Assembly (NCBI GenBank): GCA_046259385.1
Contig: JBJYWI010000020.1
Location: forward strand, 1 to 49,216
Length of the DNA stretch: 49,216 bases
From: CAVWDI01 sp046259385
GTDB lineage: Bacteria; Chloroflexota; Anaerolineae; Anaerolineales; UBA4823
Direction: 5' to 3'
Part shown: positions 24,731 through 33,333 of the stretch, in pieces
Position numbering within the stretch: position 1 is the first letter of the stretch
Layout: each line of letters starts with the position of its first letter
Translations under genes and position numbers: made by a program
The notes under the pieces: model-generated
Seen by the model: the letters and a program-made list of their open reading frames with translations, nothing else
Database searches by the model: none
What the model was told of the DNA's origin: nothing

Positions 24731-25986
24731 TTCTCATCCATAATAGCCTGAAGTAGTCTCCCTTTAACTTCCACCAGACGAACACAATAACGAGATCCGG
24801 TTGATTCACAAGGGAGTTTAATTTTTGTTTTAATTGGTCTTTTCTTCCTGGGACGTACGGCCTGCAACACGCTGTTAAAAGTAGAATCTTTCCAGTCTGG
24901 GTCTACTTCCCAGTAATCGACTTCTGAAAGATTGCGGCTGTCCAGGGTGATTGAATTATCGCATATGTTAATAAGGTAATCAGAATTTATTCTGCCTAAG
25001 TTCAAATTTATACTTTTTTCAACCAGAATTTGGAAAGGGGTTGCGCCCATTGACATAAGCCTTTTTCTGGTTGTATGGATTGCGCGCCAGGTGTTATCCG
25101 CAGCGATGTAATTCCTGTTCAGGCGTTCAGCAGTAACCGGTGTAGTTCCGGAACCGCAAAAGAAATCAGCCACGAGATCACCGGGTTTGGATGAGGCTCT
25201 TACAATTCTTTCTAGCAACGCCTCCGGTTTCTGGGTGGGATAACCTGTTCGTTCGTTGTGGAGTCTGGCAACTACAGGGAAATACCACCAATCCTCCGGC
25301 ACTTTTCCCCTCTTTAGATCTGGCTTCTTTCCAAAACCCGCTTTTGGAGAGGAATTGAAGGTTTTGATTGTACTAGGGTCATAAGGTTGTCTTACTTCAT
25401 CGGCGTTAAAACAATAATCCTTACTTTTCGTATAGACAAGGATTGTGTCATGCTTCCGGTTAAATGCACTTTTTATCGGGGATGGGCCGTGGTAGATCCA
25501 AATAATTTCATTTATCAATCTTTCGGAGCCGAAAATTTCATCCAGCAGTATCCTGGCGTATGAATTGGCGTGCCAGTCGAGATGAAGGTAGAGGGTGCCA
25601 TCCTCAGCCAGAAGGCGATGCATTAATTTCAGCCTTGGATAGAGCATATCAAGGTAAGATTCCAGGTCAGGCCAATCGTCCGTGTATCCCTCCTCGAGCT
25701 GCCATTCATGAGGACGGCGTGAATCTTCTCCCTGTCCGACCCGGGTGGGATACAACCGGTTGGTATAGAAGGGTGGGTCGGCGTAAATGAGATTGATTTT
25801 TCCTTCATAGTCAGGCAATAAACTAACCATCACCCTGAGGTTATCTCCAAGGAACAACCTGTTTGATTTCTCCTTGGGGTCATTGGGTGGATAACCTTTT
25901 CCACCTGGATAAGAATTATTAAAAATTACAAATTCACCTGGGGTTATGTTTCTTTGATTTTTGGTATTCCAATGGAGTTTAGGCAT
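24727..25986 (-). CDS. Site-specific DNA methyltransferase, orphan
   Basis: A 419-residue amino-methyltransferase of the beta-type order, with the catalytic DPPF (residues 70-73, in NLIYADPPFYTNR) before the SAM-binding FCGSGTT (276-282, after GDLVADF). TGYPTQKPEALLERIV is typical of the N4-cytosine/N6-adenine family related to type III Mod proteins. About 120 C-terminal residues have no recognised domain and may hold target recognition. No restriction nuclease is adjacent, so it looks like a solitary methyltransferase, possibly regulatory or part of a defence remnant. The stop overlaps the start of the sugar-kinase fusion gene by four bases. The methylated sequence cannot be predicted. Confidence 0.85.
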   Translation of the reverse strand: MPKLHWNTKNQRNITPGEFVIFNNSYPGGKGYPPNDPKEKSNRLFLGDNLRVMVSLLPDYEGKINLIYADPPFYTNRLYPTRVGQGEDSRRPHEWQLEEGYTDDWPDLESYLDMLYPRLKLMHRLLAEDGTLYLHLDWHANSYARILLDEIFGSERLINEIIWIYHGPSPIKSAFNRKHDTILVYTKSKDYCFNADEVRQPYDPSTIKTFNSSPKAGFGKKPDLKRGKVPEDWWYFPVVARLHNERTGYPTQKPEALLERIVRASSKPGDLVADFFCGSGTTPVTAERLNRNYIAADNTWRAIHTTRKRLMSMGATPFQILVEKSINLNLGRINSDYLINICDNSITLDSRNLSEVDYWEVDPDWKDSTFNSVLQAVRPRKKRPIKTKIKLPCESTGSRYCVRLVEVKGRLLQAIMDEK

Positions 25987-26090
25987 GACCTGAATTATTT
26001 AATCTGATGGTCCTATTCTGAAAATTGAGCAACTTCTTTTTATTCTCCAAATTTCCAACAGTTTATGAACCTTTGCTTTAAATATTTTGT

Positions 26091-27404
26091 TTATAACTTT
26101 TCCTTTAGTATAGAAGCCAAATCCGGTTGACCAATCTCCTGAAGCTCATAACGCACACGCTGGATGGGTTTATTGATTTTGATGATTCGATTCAGGTCGA
26201 TTGGCGTTGCCGCAATCACCAGGTCAACATCAGCGTTATTGATCGATTTCTCCAATTCTCTGATTTGGACCTTACCATATCCCATCGCCGGAAGCACTTC
26301 TCCAGTGTTGGGGTATTTCTGGTATGTCTCAATGATCGAGCCAACCGCATATGGTCGCGGATCCACAATCTCGGCTGCTCCGAACCGGCGTGCTGCAACC
26401 CAACCTGCGCCAAATGCCATTCCGCCGTGAGTCAATGTGGGTCCATCTTCGATCACAAGGACACGTTTACCCAGAATTGCTCTCGGATCTTCAACAAATA
26501 GGGGAGAAGCTGCTTCAATAATTACCGCATCTGGATTAACGGATCGTATATTTTCACGGACTGTAAGGATATTCTCAGGTGGGGCTGTGTCAATTTTATT
26601 GATGACAATCACATCCGCAGTTCTGGAGTTTAGTTCGCCTGGGAAATAGTTTAATTCGTGTCCGGGTCGGTGCGGGTCGGCGACAACAATTTCTAAATCG
26701 GGTACATAGAACGGATAATCATTGTTGCCCCCATCCCACAGGACCACATCCACTTCATTTTCAACTTCACGGAGAATTTTTTCATAATCCACTCCTGCAT
26801 AAACCAGAACGCCATTATCCAGGTGCGGTTCATATTCTTCGCGCTCTTCGATTGTACAGTCATACTTATCCAGGTCACTGTAATCCTCAAATCGTTGAAC
26901 AATCTGTTTGGTTAGATCGCCGTATGGCATGGGGTGTCTGACTACCGCAGTTTTTAAACCCATCTCTTTTATGATCAGGGATACTTTTCTGGTTGTCTGG
27001 CTTTTACCGGAGCCTGTGCGAACAGCGCATATAGAGATAACTGGCTTTGAGGACTTAAGCTGGGTATTTTTTGATCCCATCAACCTGAAATCTGCGCCGC
27101 AAGCCATAACTTGTGAAGCTTTATGCATCACGAAGGTGTGGGGCACATCGCTGTATGCAAATACTACCTGATCAATTTTCAGTTCATTTATTAACTGGTC
27201 GAGGTCACTTTCAGGAAATATCGGAATACCATCTGGGTAAAGTGATCCAGATAATTCAGAAGGATAATTCCTGCCTTCAATATCGGGGATTTGAGTTGCG
27301 GTAAAGGCTGCAACATGATAGTCTTGATTGTCCCGGAACTTGACGTTGAAATTGTGGAAATCGCGTCCTGCAGCCCCCATGATGAGTAAACGAACTGGTG
27401 ACAT
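26091..27404 (-). CDS. Cyclic 2,3-diphosphoglycerate synthetase-like GTPase
   Basis: A 437-residue protein resembling the cyclic 2,3-diphosphoglycerate synthetase family. It has an N-terminal Rossmann-like region (RLLIMGAAGRDFHNFN, VVFAYSDVPHTFVM) and a P-loop domain with ICAVRTGSGKSQTTR near residue 133, then VVRHPMPYGDL, a DVVLWDGGNNDYPF switch-like strand and VIVINKIDTAPP, a G4 motif (NKID). The founding enzyme is from methanogens, where the product is an osmolyte and thermoprotectant; bacterial members are common but their reaction is not proven. It is transcribed alone and ends about 100 bases from the methyltransferase start. Confidence 0.7.
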   Translation of the reverse strand: MSPVRLLIMGAAGRDFHNFNVKFRDNQDYHVAAFTATQIPDIEGRNYPSELSGSLYPDGIPIFPESDLDQLINELKIDQVVFAYSDVPHTFVMHKASQVMACGADFRLMGSKNTQLKSSKPVISICAVRTGSGKSQTTRKVSLIIKEMGLKTAVVRHPMPYGDLTKQIVQRFEDYSDLDKYDCTIEEREEYEPHLDNGVLVYAGVDYEKILREVENEVDVVLWDGGNNDYPFYVPDLEIVVADPHRPGHELNYFPGELNSRTADVIVINKIDTAPPENILTVRENIRSVNPDAVIIEAASPLFVEDPRAILGKRVLVIEDGPTLTHGGMAFGAGWVAARRFGAAEIVDPRPYAVGSIIETYQKYPNTGEVLPAMGYGKVQIRELEKSINNADVDLVIAATPIDLNRIIKINKPIQRVRYELQEIGQPDLASILKEKL

Positions 27405-27468
27405 GAATAGTTAATTCTCCTGTAATTGGTTTTTGTGTTTACTTTACTATCTTTATAAACGATTGCAG

Positions 27469-29247
27469 TTACATTTTTTCAAGCGGGGTAATACCGAGTA
27501 GATTCATAAGGTTTGTGAGTGCCTGGCGAACCGCCATAACCAGGCGCAGGCGGAATATGCGCTGGTTTCCAGCAGCTTTCAAAACCGGGCACTGGTTGTA
27601 AAAATCGCTAAATGCTTTTGCAATGCTGTATGCGAGATTGGTCAGATGGAGTGGCTTGAGATCTTCTGCAGCACGTTGAATCTCGGAGGGCAATCTTGAT
27701 ATCAGGTCAATCAATTGCACTTCTGTGGGATCTAATTCGTAGTCTTGAGAGACAGTATCGATGGGTTCTTCATTCGAGCGGCGGAGGATGCTGTTGGCCC
27801 GAACACAAGCATACTGTATGTATGGGGCGGCTTGACCGTCAAAATTTAAGGCGCTTTCCCAGTCGAAGGTAACTATTTTCTCATTTTCGCGCGCCAGCAT
27901 TGTATATTTTATTGCACCCAACGCTACTGCTTCTGCAATTCCCTTTTTATCATTTTCCGATAGTCCTGGATTTTTTTCTGCAACGATTTTATAAGCTCGC
28001 GCATTTGCCTCCCGGATCAGGTCTTCCAGCAGTACTACTGTCCCATCCCGTGATTTCATGGTTACGTTTCCTGGCAGATTAACAATTTCATAGGCAAGAT
28101 GGTAGCAATCTTTTGCCCATGGATAGCCCATGATTTCAAGTGTTTTAAATACCTGCTGGAGGTATAAGGATTGTCTGACGTCGATAATATAGATTGATCG
28201 ATCAAGGTCGTATTCTTCAAATTTTAATATTGCCAGCGGAAGGTCTTTTGTGGCATAAAGCGAAGTGCCATCAGAGCGCAATATAACCAGAACCCTAAAT
28301 TTCTCCTTCTCCAGTTGGAGAATGTCATCAATGCGGATAATCACAGGCCCCTCAGGTCGTTCATCTTCCGCAATCCCTTTGGAAATCAGGTCCTCAACAA
28401 GGTCTTTGCCGGAATCCTCAACCTCGCTTTCAAAATAAATCCGGTCGAAATTCACACCCAGCAGGTTATATATTTGCTCAAAACCCTCAAGGCTCCATTC
28501 ACGGGTTTCCTTCCAGAGAGCGACGATATCCGGGTCCCGATTATCCCAACGGGAGAACAGCTGCCGAATTTCGGGTTCATATTCCGGGTTTTCTTCCAGG
28601 CGCTTTTCTGCTTCTGAATATATTTCCCCCATCCAGCGGGTTGTATCCTCTGTTGGCTTTTCGCCTTCATGAAAGTTTAGATAGTTCCAGAGCCATTTAA
28701 TCACGTGCCAACCGATATCCCCGATATAGTTGACTCTGATAACTGAATAACCGGCGCATTCCAAGATGTTGCATATCACAGAACCGAGAATGACATTTCG
28801 AAGGTGCCCAACATGAAACGCTTTATGTGTGTTCGGTTGGGAAAATTCCACCATAACTTGTTTACCTCTGGAGACAGCGCATCCATAATTCACCCCGTCC
28901 TCAATTACTTTGTCAATAATCCGCTGGCTGTATTTAGAAGTCGCGAAGTATATGTTTAAATAGCCGTTTTTCGCTTCTATCTTTGAATAACCTGGTTGTA
29001 TTCCCAGGTGGCTGGCAATTTCAGATGCGATTTCCTGAGCTCGCTTTGGAACGGGTGCTTTAATTTTGTTTCCAATTGGGGATTGACGAGCTTCATCAGC
29101 CGCAAGCTGGAAAAATGATGTGGATATCCCCCACTCACCATCAAATGGAATAGGATTCCATTTAATTTCTTCCGGAACTGGCAGTTCGTTTACTGAGCAA
29201 TAATCCTTAATTTGATCATTTAATTTTATTTGCTCTAATTGGAACAT
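27469..29247 (-). CDS. argS: Arginyl-tRNA synthetase
   Basis: A 592-residue class I synthetase of normal length. The N-terminal additional domain is present (residues 1-120, with IASHLGIQPGYSKIEAKNGYLNIYF). The HIGH motif appears as HVGHLRN near residue 145, preceded by FSQPNTHKAFH. The KMSKS region appears in the loose form usual for ArgRS (VTMKSRDGTVV). The DALR anticodon-binding domain at the C-terminus ends with LRLVMAVRQALTNLMNLLGI. It charges tRNA-Arg with arginine in the cytoplasm. A leader of about 130 bases follows an extended -10 at 29379. Confidence 0.95.
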   Translation of the reverse strand: MFQLEQIKLNDQIKDYCSVNELPVPEEIKWNPIPFDGEWGISTSFFQLAADEARQSPIGNKIKAPVPKRAQEIASEIASHLGIQPGYSKIEAKNGYLNIYFATSKYSQRIIDKVIEDGVNYGCAVSRGKQVMVEFSQPNTHKAFHVGHLRNVILGSVICNILECAGYSVIRVNYIGDIGWHVIKWLWNYLNFHEGEKPTEDTTRWMGEIYSEAEKRLEENPEYEPEIRQLFSRWDNRDPDIVALWKETREWSLEGFEQIYNLLGVNFDRIYFESEVEDSGKDLVEDLISKGIAEDERPEGPVIIRIDDILQLEKEKFRVLVILRSDGTSLYATKDLPLAILKFEEYDLDRSIYIIDVRQSLYLQQVFKTLEIMGYPWAKDCYHLAYEIVNLPGNVTMKSRDGTVVLLEDLIREANARAYKIVAEKNPGLSENDKKGIAEAVALGAIKYTMLARENEKIVTFDWESALNFDGQAAPYIQYACVRANSILRRSNEEPIDTVSQDYELDPTEVQLIDLISRLPSEIQRAAEDLKPLHLTNLAYSIAKAFSDFYNQCPVLKAAGNQRIFRLRLVMAVRQALTNLMNLLGITPLEKM

Positions 29248-29378
29248 AAGAATTTCCCCGGAATTTTCTTACGAAAAAACAGCGAATGAAGTCCCACAAT
29301 AACGCAGTTCCAAAATCCATGCCAGATTTCAGTTAAACCAACCAAGTTGCGAGATTAACTTTTCATTGTGGAGACCCG

Positions 29379-29384
29379 ATTATA
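29379..29384 (-). promoter_or_regulatory. Predicted extended -10 promoter of argS
   Basis: On the minus strand a perfect TATAAT (29379-29384) is preceded by TGA, an extended -10 (TGN). No good -35 is present at the right distance. It gives a leader of about 125 bases, which contains no convincing T-box or riboswitch. Confidence 0.45.
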
Positions 29385-29477
29385 TCACGCGCTGTGTTTT
29401 GAGCATTGTTCAAGCGGCGAATCAAATTCGCGAGGAACCAAGTTCATTGATTGTCCGAACATAAATCTAGCACAATT

Positions 29478-29514
29478 TCAAAAATAAAAGCGGGAGGATT
29501 AATCGCTCCCGCTT
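29478..29514 (-). terminator. Intrinsic terminator of rpsT
   Basis: AAGCGGGAG (29488-29496) and CTCCCGCTT (29506-29514) form a nine-pair stem; on the minus strand it is followed by TTATTTTTG. It ends the rpsT transcript. Confidence 0.85.
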
Positions 29515-29540
29515 AATGGTAATTTGTTGATATTGCAGGG

Positions 29541-29816
29541 TTATTCTGGTTGTTTTTCCAGTGAATTCAAACTCTTGAGGAGCCTGCTTTTACGACGTGC
29601 GGCGTTATTTTTGTGAATAACTCCTTTGCTGGCAGCCCGGTCAAGAACGCTGATCGCCATCATTGTTGATTCACGTGCTAATTCCAATTCTCCGCTTTCC
29701 ATTGCTGTGCGGGCTTTTTTAATATACGTACGGGCACGACCTCGATATAGCCGGTTGTGAAGTCTCCTCTTCTCATTTTGCCGGTTGCGTTTAATTTGTG
29801 ACTTTATGTTTGCCAA
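29541..29816 (-). CDS. rpsT: 30S ribosomal protein S20
   Basis: A 91-residue, lysine/arginine-rich helical protein with the S20 signature: ANIKSQIKRNRQNEKRRLHN at the N-terminus and AISVLDRAASKGVIHKNNAARRKSRL at the C-terminus. It binds 16S rRNA early in 30S assembly. The start codon is TTG (29814-29816) behind GGAGG, since no in-frame ATG fits the conserved N-terminus. A UUG start is also known for Escherichia coli rpsT, where the weak start is tied to autogenous control. The gene has its own promoter and terminator and is divergent from rnpB. Confidence 0.95.
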   Translation of the reverse strand: MANIKSQIKRNRQNEKRRLHNRLYRGRARTYIKKARTAMESGELELARESTMMAISVLDRAASKGVIHKNNAARRKSRLLKSLNSLEKQPE

Positions 29817-29860
29817 AATAACCTCCGAAATATCTCTCTGGCTGATAATTGCGACGGGTT

Positions 29861-29889
29861 ATTCTACTAGAAGTAGATCAAATTGTCCA
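29861..29889 (-). promoter_or_regulatory. Predicted rpsT promoter
   Basis: On the minus strand TGGACA (29884-29889), a 17-base spacer, then TAGAAT (29861-29866). Its -35 lies six bases from the -35 of the divergent rnpB promoter. Confidence 0.6.
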
Positions 29890-29895
29890 GTTTAA

Positions 29896-29924
29896 TTGAC
29901 AGTATTTGTCAAGAATAGTATGAT
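29896..29924 (+). promoter_or_regulatory. Predicted rnpB promoter
   Basis: A perfect -35 TTGACA (29896-29901), a 17-base spacer, and -10 TATGAT (29919-29924). The predicted start, near 29931, coincides with the first base pairs of the RNA's P1 stem. Confidence 0.8.
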
Positions 29925-29931
29925 GGGAACG

Positions 29932-30357
29932 CTCAGGTTGGTTGGATGGTCGCAGTTATAAATGATTAGCTGAGGAAAGTCCGCACTCCAAAGAGCACGG
30001 TGCCGGGTAATCCCCGGGGCGGGGCAACCTGCCGGACAGGGCCACAGAGATATACCGCCATATTGGTAAGGGTGAAAAGGTGGTGTAAGAGACCACCGGC
30101 GTAAACAGAGATGCTTACGGCCAGGTAACCCCCACCGGGAGCAAGGCCAAACAGGGACGTATTCCGGATATTGTTCAGATCGAAAGAATACTTGATCGGG
30201 TAATATCGTGGAAGGGAAACTGCTCGTTTCCTGGTTGATAACAAAGTTCCGGGTAGGCCGCTAGAGTCATTTGGAAACATGTGACCCAGATAGATGATCA
30301 TCCAGGAATTGGTTCGCCATTTTTTCGGACAGAATGCGGCTTACAGACCAACCTGAG
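29932..30357 (+). ncRNA. rnpB: RNase P RNA, type A
   Basis: The catalytic RNA of RNase P, which trims the 5' ends of tRNA precursors. The conserved core is visible in order: GAGGAAAGTCCGCACTCC near 29972, CCACAGAGATATACCGCC, GGTGAAAAGGTGGTGTAAGAG, GAGCAAGGCCAAACAGGGA, GGGTAGGCCGCTAGAG and ACAGAATGCGGCTTACAGACC at the 3' side. The P1 stem closes the ends: CTCAGGTTGGT at 29932 pairs with ACCAACCTGAG ending at 30357. The length of 426 bases and the layout indicate the ancestral (type A) architecture rather than the Bacillus type. It is divergent from rpsT. Confidence 0.95.
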
Positions 30358-30403
30358 ATGTATTTAAAGAGATTTGAGTCAATCAATCCAGTAAAGGAAT
30401 TGA

Positions 30404-30979
30404 AAAATCATCAACAATCCAGGAAATCCAACTGCTGAAAATGATGCGGGATATATAGAAAAAGTAATAATTAAAGATGGGACGATTGTCACAATTCGAG
30501 CTATCCAACCTGGCGATGCGCCTTTACTCCAGGCAGAGTTTGAGAAGTTATCACCCGAAACGATATATTTACGGTTTCTCAAATCCTTTAAGAAATTATC
30601 CGACGAGCAGGCGGAATATTTTGCGAATGTTGATTATCATGATCGTATGGCTCTGGTGGGTACCATAAAAGAGGAGGAGGGGGAAAGTGTTATTGCAGTT
30701 GCCCGTTATGATGTAATCAGGGCTACTCATACTCGCGACGCAGAATGCGCAATTGTTGTAAGAGACGATTACCAGAACCGGGGATTGGGTACAGCGATTA
30801 TGATCAGATTAACACGTTATGCCCGCCAGCATGGAATAACTGCCTTTGTAGCCACAATCCACATTTCCAATACCAGGATTATTAATTTTGTGCGAAAAAG
30901 CGGCCTTTCTTTCCAACGCAAATTGTTAGAACCAGGCATTTGGGAGTTCAGGGTGAATTTAGCCGAAATTTATTTTTAA
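30404..30979 (+). CDS. GNAT family acetyltransferase with no canonical start codon in frame
   Basis: The open frame from 30404 to 30979 encodes about 191 residues of a GNAT protein: GTIVTIRAIQPGDAP, LSPETIYLRFLKS, YFANVDYHDRMALVG, then AIVVRDDYQNRGLGTAIM as the acetyl-CoA loop and a NTRIINFVRKSGL end. The conserved N-terminal half has no ATG, GTG or TTG in frame before 30647, and a TGA at 30401 closes the frame upstream. A TTG at 30400 behind AAAGGA would enter this frame if one A of the five-A run at 30403-30407 were dropped. So either a one-base indel, slippage at the A-run, or an ATC/ATT start is involved. Starting at ATG 30647 would delete half the domain. Confidence 0.65.
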   Translation, partial: KIINNPGNPTAENDAGYIEKVIIKDGTIVTIRAIQPGDAPLLQAEFEKLSPETIYLRFLKSFKKLSDEQAEYFANVDYHDRMALVGTIKEEEGESVIAVARYDVIRATHTRDAECAIVVRDDYQNRGLGTAIMIRLTRYARQHGITAFVATIHISNTRIINFVRKSGLSFQRKLLEPGIWEFRVNLAEIYF

Positions 30980-31064
30980 ATCATTATATGTTCTGGTATA
31001 TATTTGGGAGAAGAATTATTATTTGTTTGGCAATTTGAGGCGTAATGCATCTTTTAAATATCGA

Positions 31065-32627
31065 TTATTCCACAGGTACCGGAGCATATATCCAATAATA
31101 ATGATCTTCATAAATAGGCGACACTGTCTCACAAACCGGCATTGAGCCGTTTTGGGGCACGACAAACCTGTTTACATTTTCGTTTAACATTATTAAACCA
31201 AATGAGTCGCAATTGGTTTCTTTATAAAATTCCTCGATTACTCTTACCCTTCGGCGCCATTCTAAAACATCCTCAGGGTTGTAAGGAATTGATTTAAATT
31301 CACCAAAAACCGGTGCACCTGTCGCCAGACGGAAATCCTGCATTTTCTTGGGAACTAAATATTGATCCCCCTGTTGATGGTTCATGGAAACATAATCCAT
31401 CATATCCCGTTCTGGTACAGATACTTTTCTATTGAAATCGATCGTCATCCGGATTGCACCGACAACCATGAGTATGATTATTAAACCGGCGCTAAAAATT
31501 TCGGTACCCCTTTTATATTTCTGGAAGAATTCGGGTTTCCACTGGTTAAAAATAGAAATCAATTCTGCCAACAGAATTGAAGATGAGAGCGGAACCAGTA
31601 TTGCTGAGACCCGCCATGGAAAGATCAATGCCAGGGTATTGTTGTCAAGAATAATTTGAAGTACGGTCATGGTTGTAGCAACCAGGAATGGAATGAATAA
31701 TATTAAGAATATCTTTTTAAACCTGACCAGATAAAGAGCGGATAATATCAGAATCAATTTCACTATTGCAGTTGTATCCAGCCAGTCGCTTACTCTGGCG
31801 TGATGTGGAATTCGAAAATTGATCAGAATCTCCTGGGCGCGTTCAAGTGTTTCAGGTGGTGCAGTTGTAAAATTTGAATATATATATATGAGAACTGGGA
31901 GTACAAGGAATAAGCCAAAAAGCCCATACAAGGCGGCTCTCTTGAATGACCGATCCTCCTTAATAGTGATAAACATATAGCTTAATACCAGTGAACCGGC
32001 GGTCAATAAATATGTAGGATGAATTGTAGCGGCGAGGGCGGAACACAGAATTGACCAGTAAGGTTTTTGTTTAAGAAATAATAGAATGGAAGCCAGCAGC
32101 AGCACGCCGAAGGCGCTCGGTTGAAAAACTGGACCTAAAAGGCGCTGGTCGGCGACCCCATCTTCAAGAATATAGGTCCAGTTTGAACCAAAGACGCGCG
32201 AGTTGAAAAATCGAATAGCCGCTGAGTGGATCAGTAGAAGTGCGGCTGTGTATAAAAGGAATAAGGATCTTGATTGGGAAAAATTAAAAATAACAAATAC
32301 AATATTCAATAATGAGTATATATATATCCCCATTAACAATGCATAATAAAGATAGAAAATTTCCTTAATCTGGAATATTTGAAAGCTGTATTGAACAATC
32401 CAGCTGAATAGCGGGGTGGGTTCGGCTGTGTTTGCCAGCCAGTCCTCATCCAAATCCCCATAACCTGCTCGGGCGAGACCATGCAAGAAATATTGGTTCT
32501 GATTTGAGGTGAAAAGTGGGCTTTGGGAATAAATCAATGCGAATACGAACAGCAGCGTTAAAAAGGTTATGATTGGCGCTGCTTTTGAGATCTTTGAATC
32601 AGGTTTATTTAGGAGAAAAGAGTTCAT
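31065..32627 (-). CDS. Polytopic membrane protein, GT-C-like
   Basis: A 520-residue protein with about eleven to twelve membrane segments in its first 400 residues and a soluble C-terminal domain of about 110 residues (from SVPERDMMDYVSMNHQ to WIYAPVPVE). The long first extracytoplasmic loop contains DLDEDWLANTAEPTPLFS, an acidic loop typical of GT-C glycosyltransferase-like and related membrane proteins, but no motif fixes an activity. I do not recognise a named family with confidence. It is transcribed alone, between the GNAT gene and a strong terminator. AT-rich flanks carry no clear promoter. Confidence 0.65.
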   Translation of the reverse strand: MNSFLLNKPDSKISKAAPIITFLTLLFVFALIYSQSPLFTSNQNQYFLHGLARAGYGDLDEDWLANTAEPTPLFSWIVQYSFQIFQIKEIFYLYYALLMGIYIYSLLNIVFVIFNFSQSRSLFLLYTAALLLIHSAAIRFFNSRVFGSNWTYILEDGVADQRLLGPVFQPSAFGVLLLASILLFLKQKPYWSILCSALAATIHPTYLLTAGSLVLSYMFITIKEDRSFKRAALYGLFGLFLVLPVLIYIYSNFTTAPPETLERAQEILINFRIPHHARVSDWLDTTAIVKLILILSALYLVRFKKIFLILFIPFLVATTMTVLQIILDNNTLALIFPWRVSAILVPLSSSILLAELISIFNQWKPEFFQKYKRGTEIFSAGLIIILMVVGAIRMTIDFNRKVSVPERDMMDYVSMNHQQGDQYLVPKKMQDFRLATGAPVFGEFKSIPYNPEDVLEWRRRVRVIEEFYKETNCDSFGLIMLNENVNRFVVPQNGSMPVCETVSPIYEDHYYWIYAPVPVE

Positions 32628-32769
32628 GAAAATAATAATTTGGTTTAGTCCTGGTGCAGGATTGTCTGTAGACTATATTTTACTTAAATATATACACGGT
32701 TGGGAATGGGTTTTTTCAAAAAGCATTTGGTAAGGGAATGATCTAGAGGAATTCATTTTAATAAATTAA

Positions 32770-32805
32770 AAACCGCAGACGAACGGTTTTGCTCGTCTGC
32801 GGTTT
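32770..32805. terminator. Bidirectional intrinsic terminator
   Basis: AAACCGCAGACGA (32770-32782) and TCGTCTGCGGTTT (32793-32805) form 13 perfect pairs, with A- and T-rich tracts on both sides. It closes the minus-strand operon of the GerW-like gene. Confidence 0.85.
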
Positions 32806-32857
32806 GATTTTTAAGTTACACCCGATGCAAGTATATTTGCAGAATAATTGAATTCGT

Positions 32858-33319
32858 TTACATTTCCTTTAAAGCTGATTTTGCACTCAGCATTCGAAAG
32901 AACATGCCCAACACAAACCCTCCAGCGGTTAGAGCTGCCAGACCAATTTTGGTAAAATCCATGACAGGTTCAACCCTCACTTCATCCGGTGTGGCAATCA
33001 CAACCGCAGCTGGTCGGGAAAGGATTCGACCGCCGCCTCCCCCGCCGCTCCCGCCACCTTCGCCCTCATTTTCTTCGTCTCCGTCTTTTTCAGCACTGGA
33101 TGGGCTTCTTCCGTATCCTGAACCAATACCGAATCCCATCACTGAAAGCACTTCCGCGGCTGGAATAATTACAGTATCAGCCTGCTTTATTGGCTTGCCG
33201 TATACCGCATCCACACTTCCAGCATGAAGAAATTCTTTCATATTATCCTGAATTACTTGAAGCGCGCTCTCGTCAATCATCATTCTATTGCGTTCCTGGT
33301 TGTTTGTTTCTTCTGCCAT
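32858..33319 (-). CDS. GerW/YtfJ family protein
   Basis: A 153-residue protein of the GerW (YtfJ) family: MKEFLHAGSVDAVYGKPI, ADTVIIPAAEVLSVMGFGIGSGYG, an acidic and glycine-rich linker (residues 75-97), then RPAAVVIATPDEVRVEPV, and a C-terminal hydrophobic segment. In Bacillus the founding member is needed for spore germination, but relatives are widespread in non-sporulating bacteria, so sporulation should not be inferred. The added C-terminal hydrophobic helix (IGLAALTAGGFVLGMFF) suggests membrane attachment. It is the last of three closely spaced minus-strand genes ending at the terminator at 32770-32805. Confidence 0.85.
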   Translation of the reverse strand: MAEETNNQERNRMMIDESALQVIQDNMKEFLHAGSVDAVYGKPIKQADTVIIPAAEVLSVMGFGIGSGYGRSPSSAEKDGDEENEGEGGGSGGGGGGRILSRPAAVVIATPDEVRVEPVMDFTKIGLAALTAGGFVLGMFFRMLSAKSALKEM

Positions 33320-33333
33320 TGTTGTCTCCTATA

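Noticed and set aside
24727..27404. Restriction-modification or defence island around the methyltransferase
   Set aside because: No nuclease, toxin, integrase or repeat is found; the flanking genes are a metabolic fusion enzyme and a cyclic-phosphate synthetase-like protein.
29248..29378. argS leader with TGGAACTGCG resembling a T-box antiterminator
   Set aside because: The core TGGNACCGCG has a mismatch, the leader is only about 125 bases, and there is no clear Stem I or strong terminator, so I do not call a T-box.
30401..30403. TGA before the GNAT gene read as another selenocysteine codon
   Set aside because: It lies upstream of the conserved domain, with no SECIS-like hairpin and no cysteine-aligned position; a one-base shift at the A-run or an unusual start explains the frame better.
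33000..33080. GC-rich GGC/GGA repeat as a regulatory repeat
   Set aside because: It encodes the glycine-rich linker of the GerW-like protein and has no separate structure.
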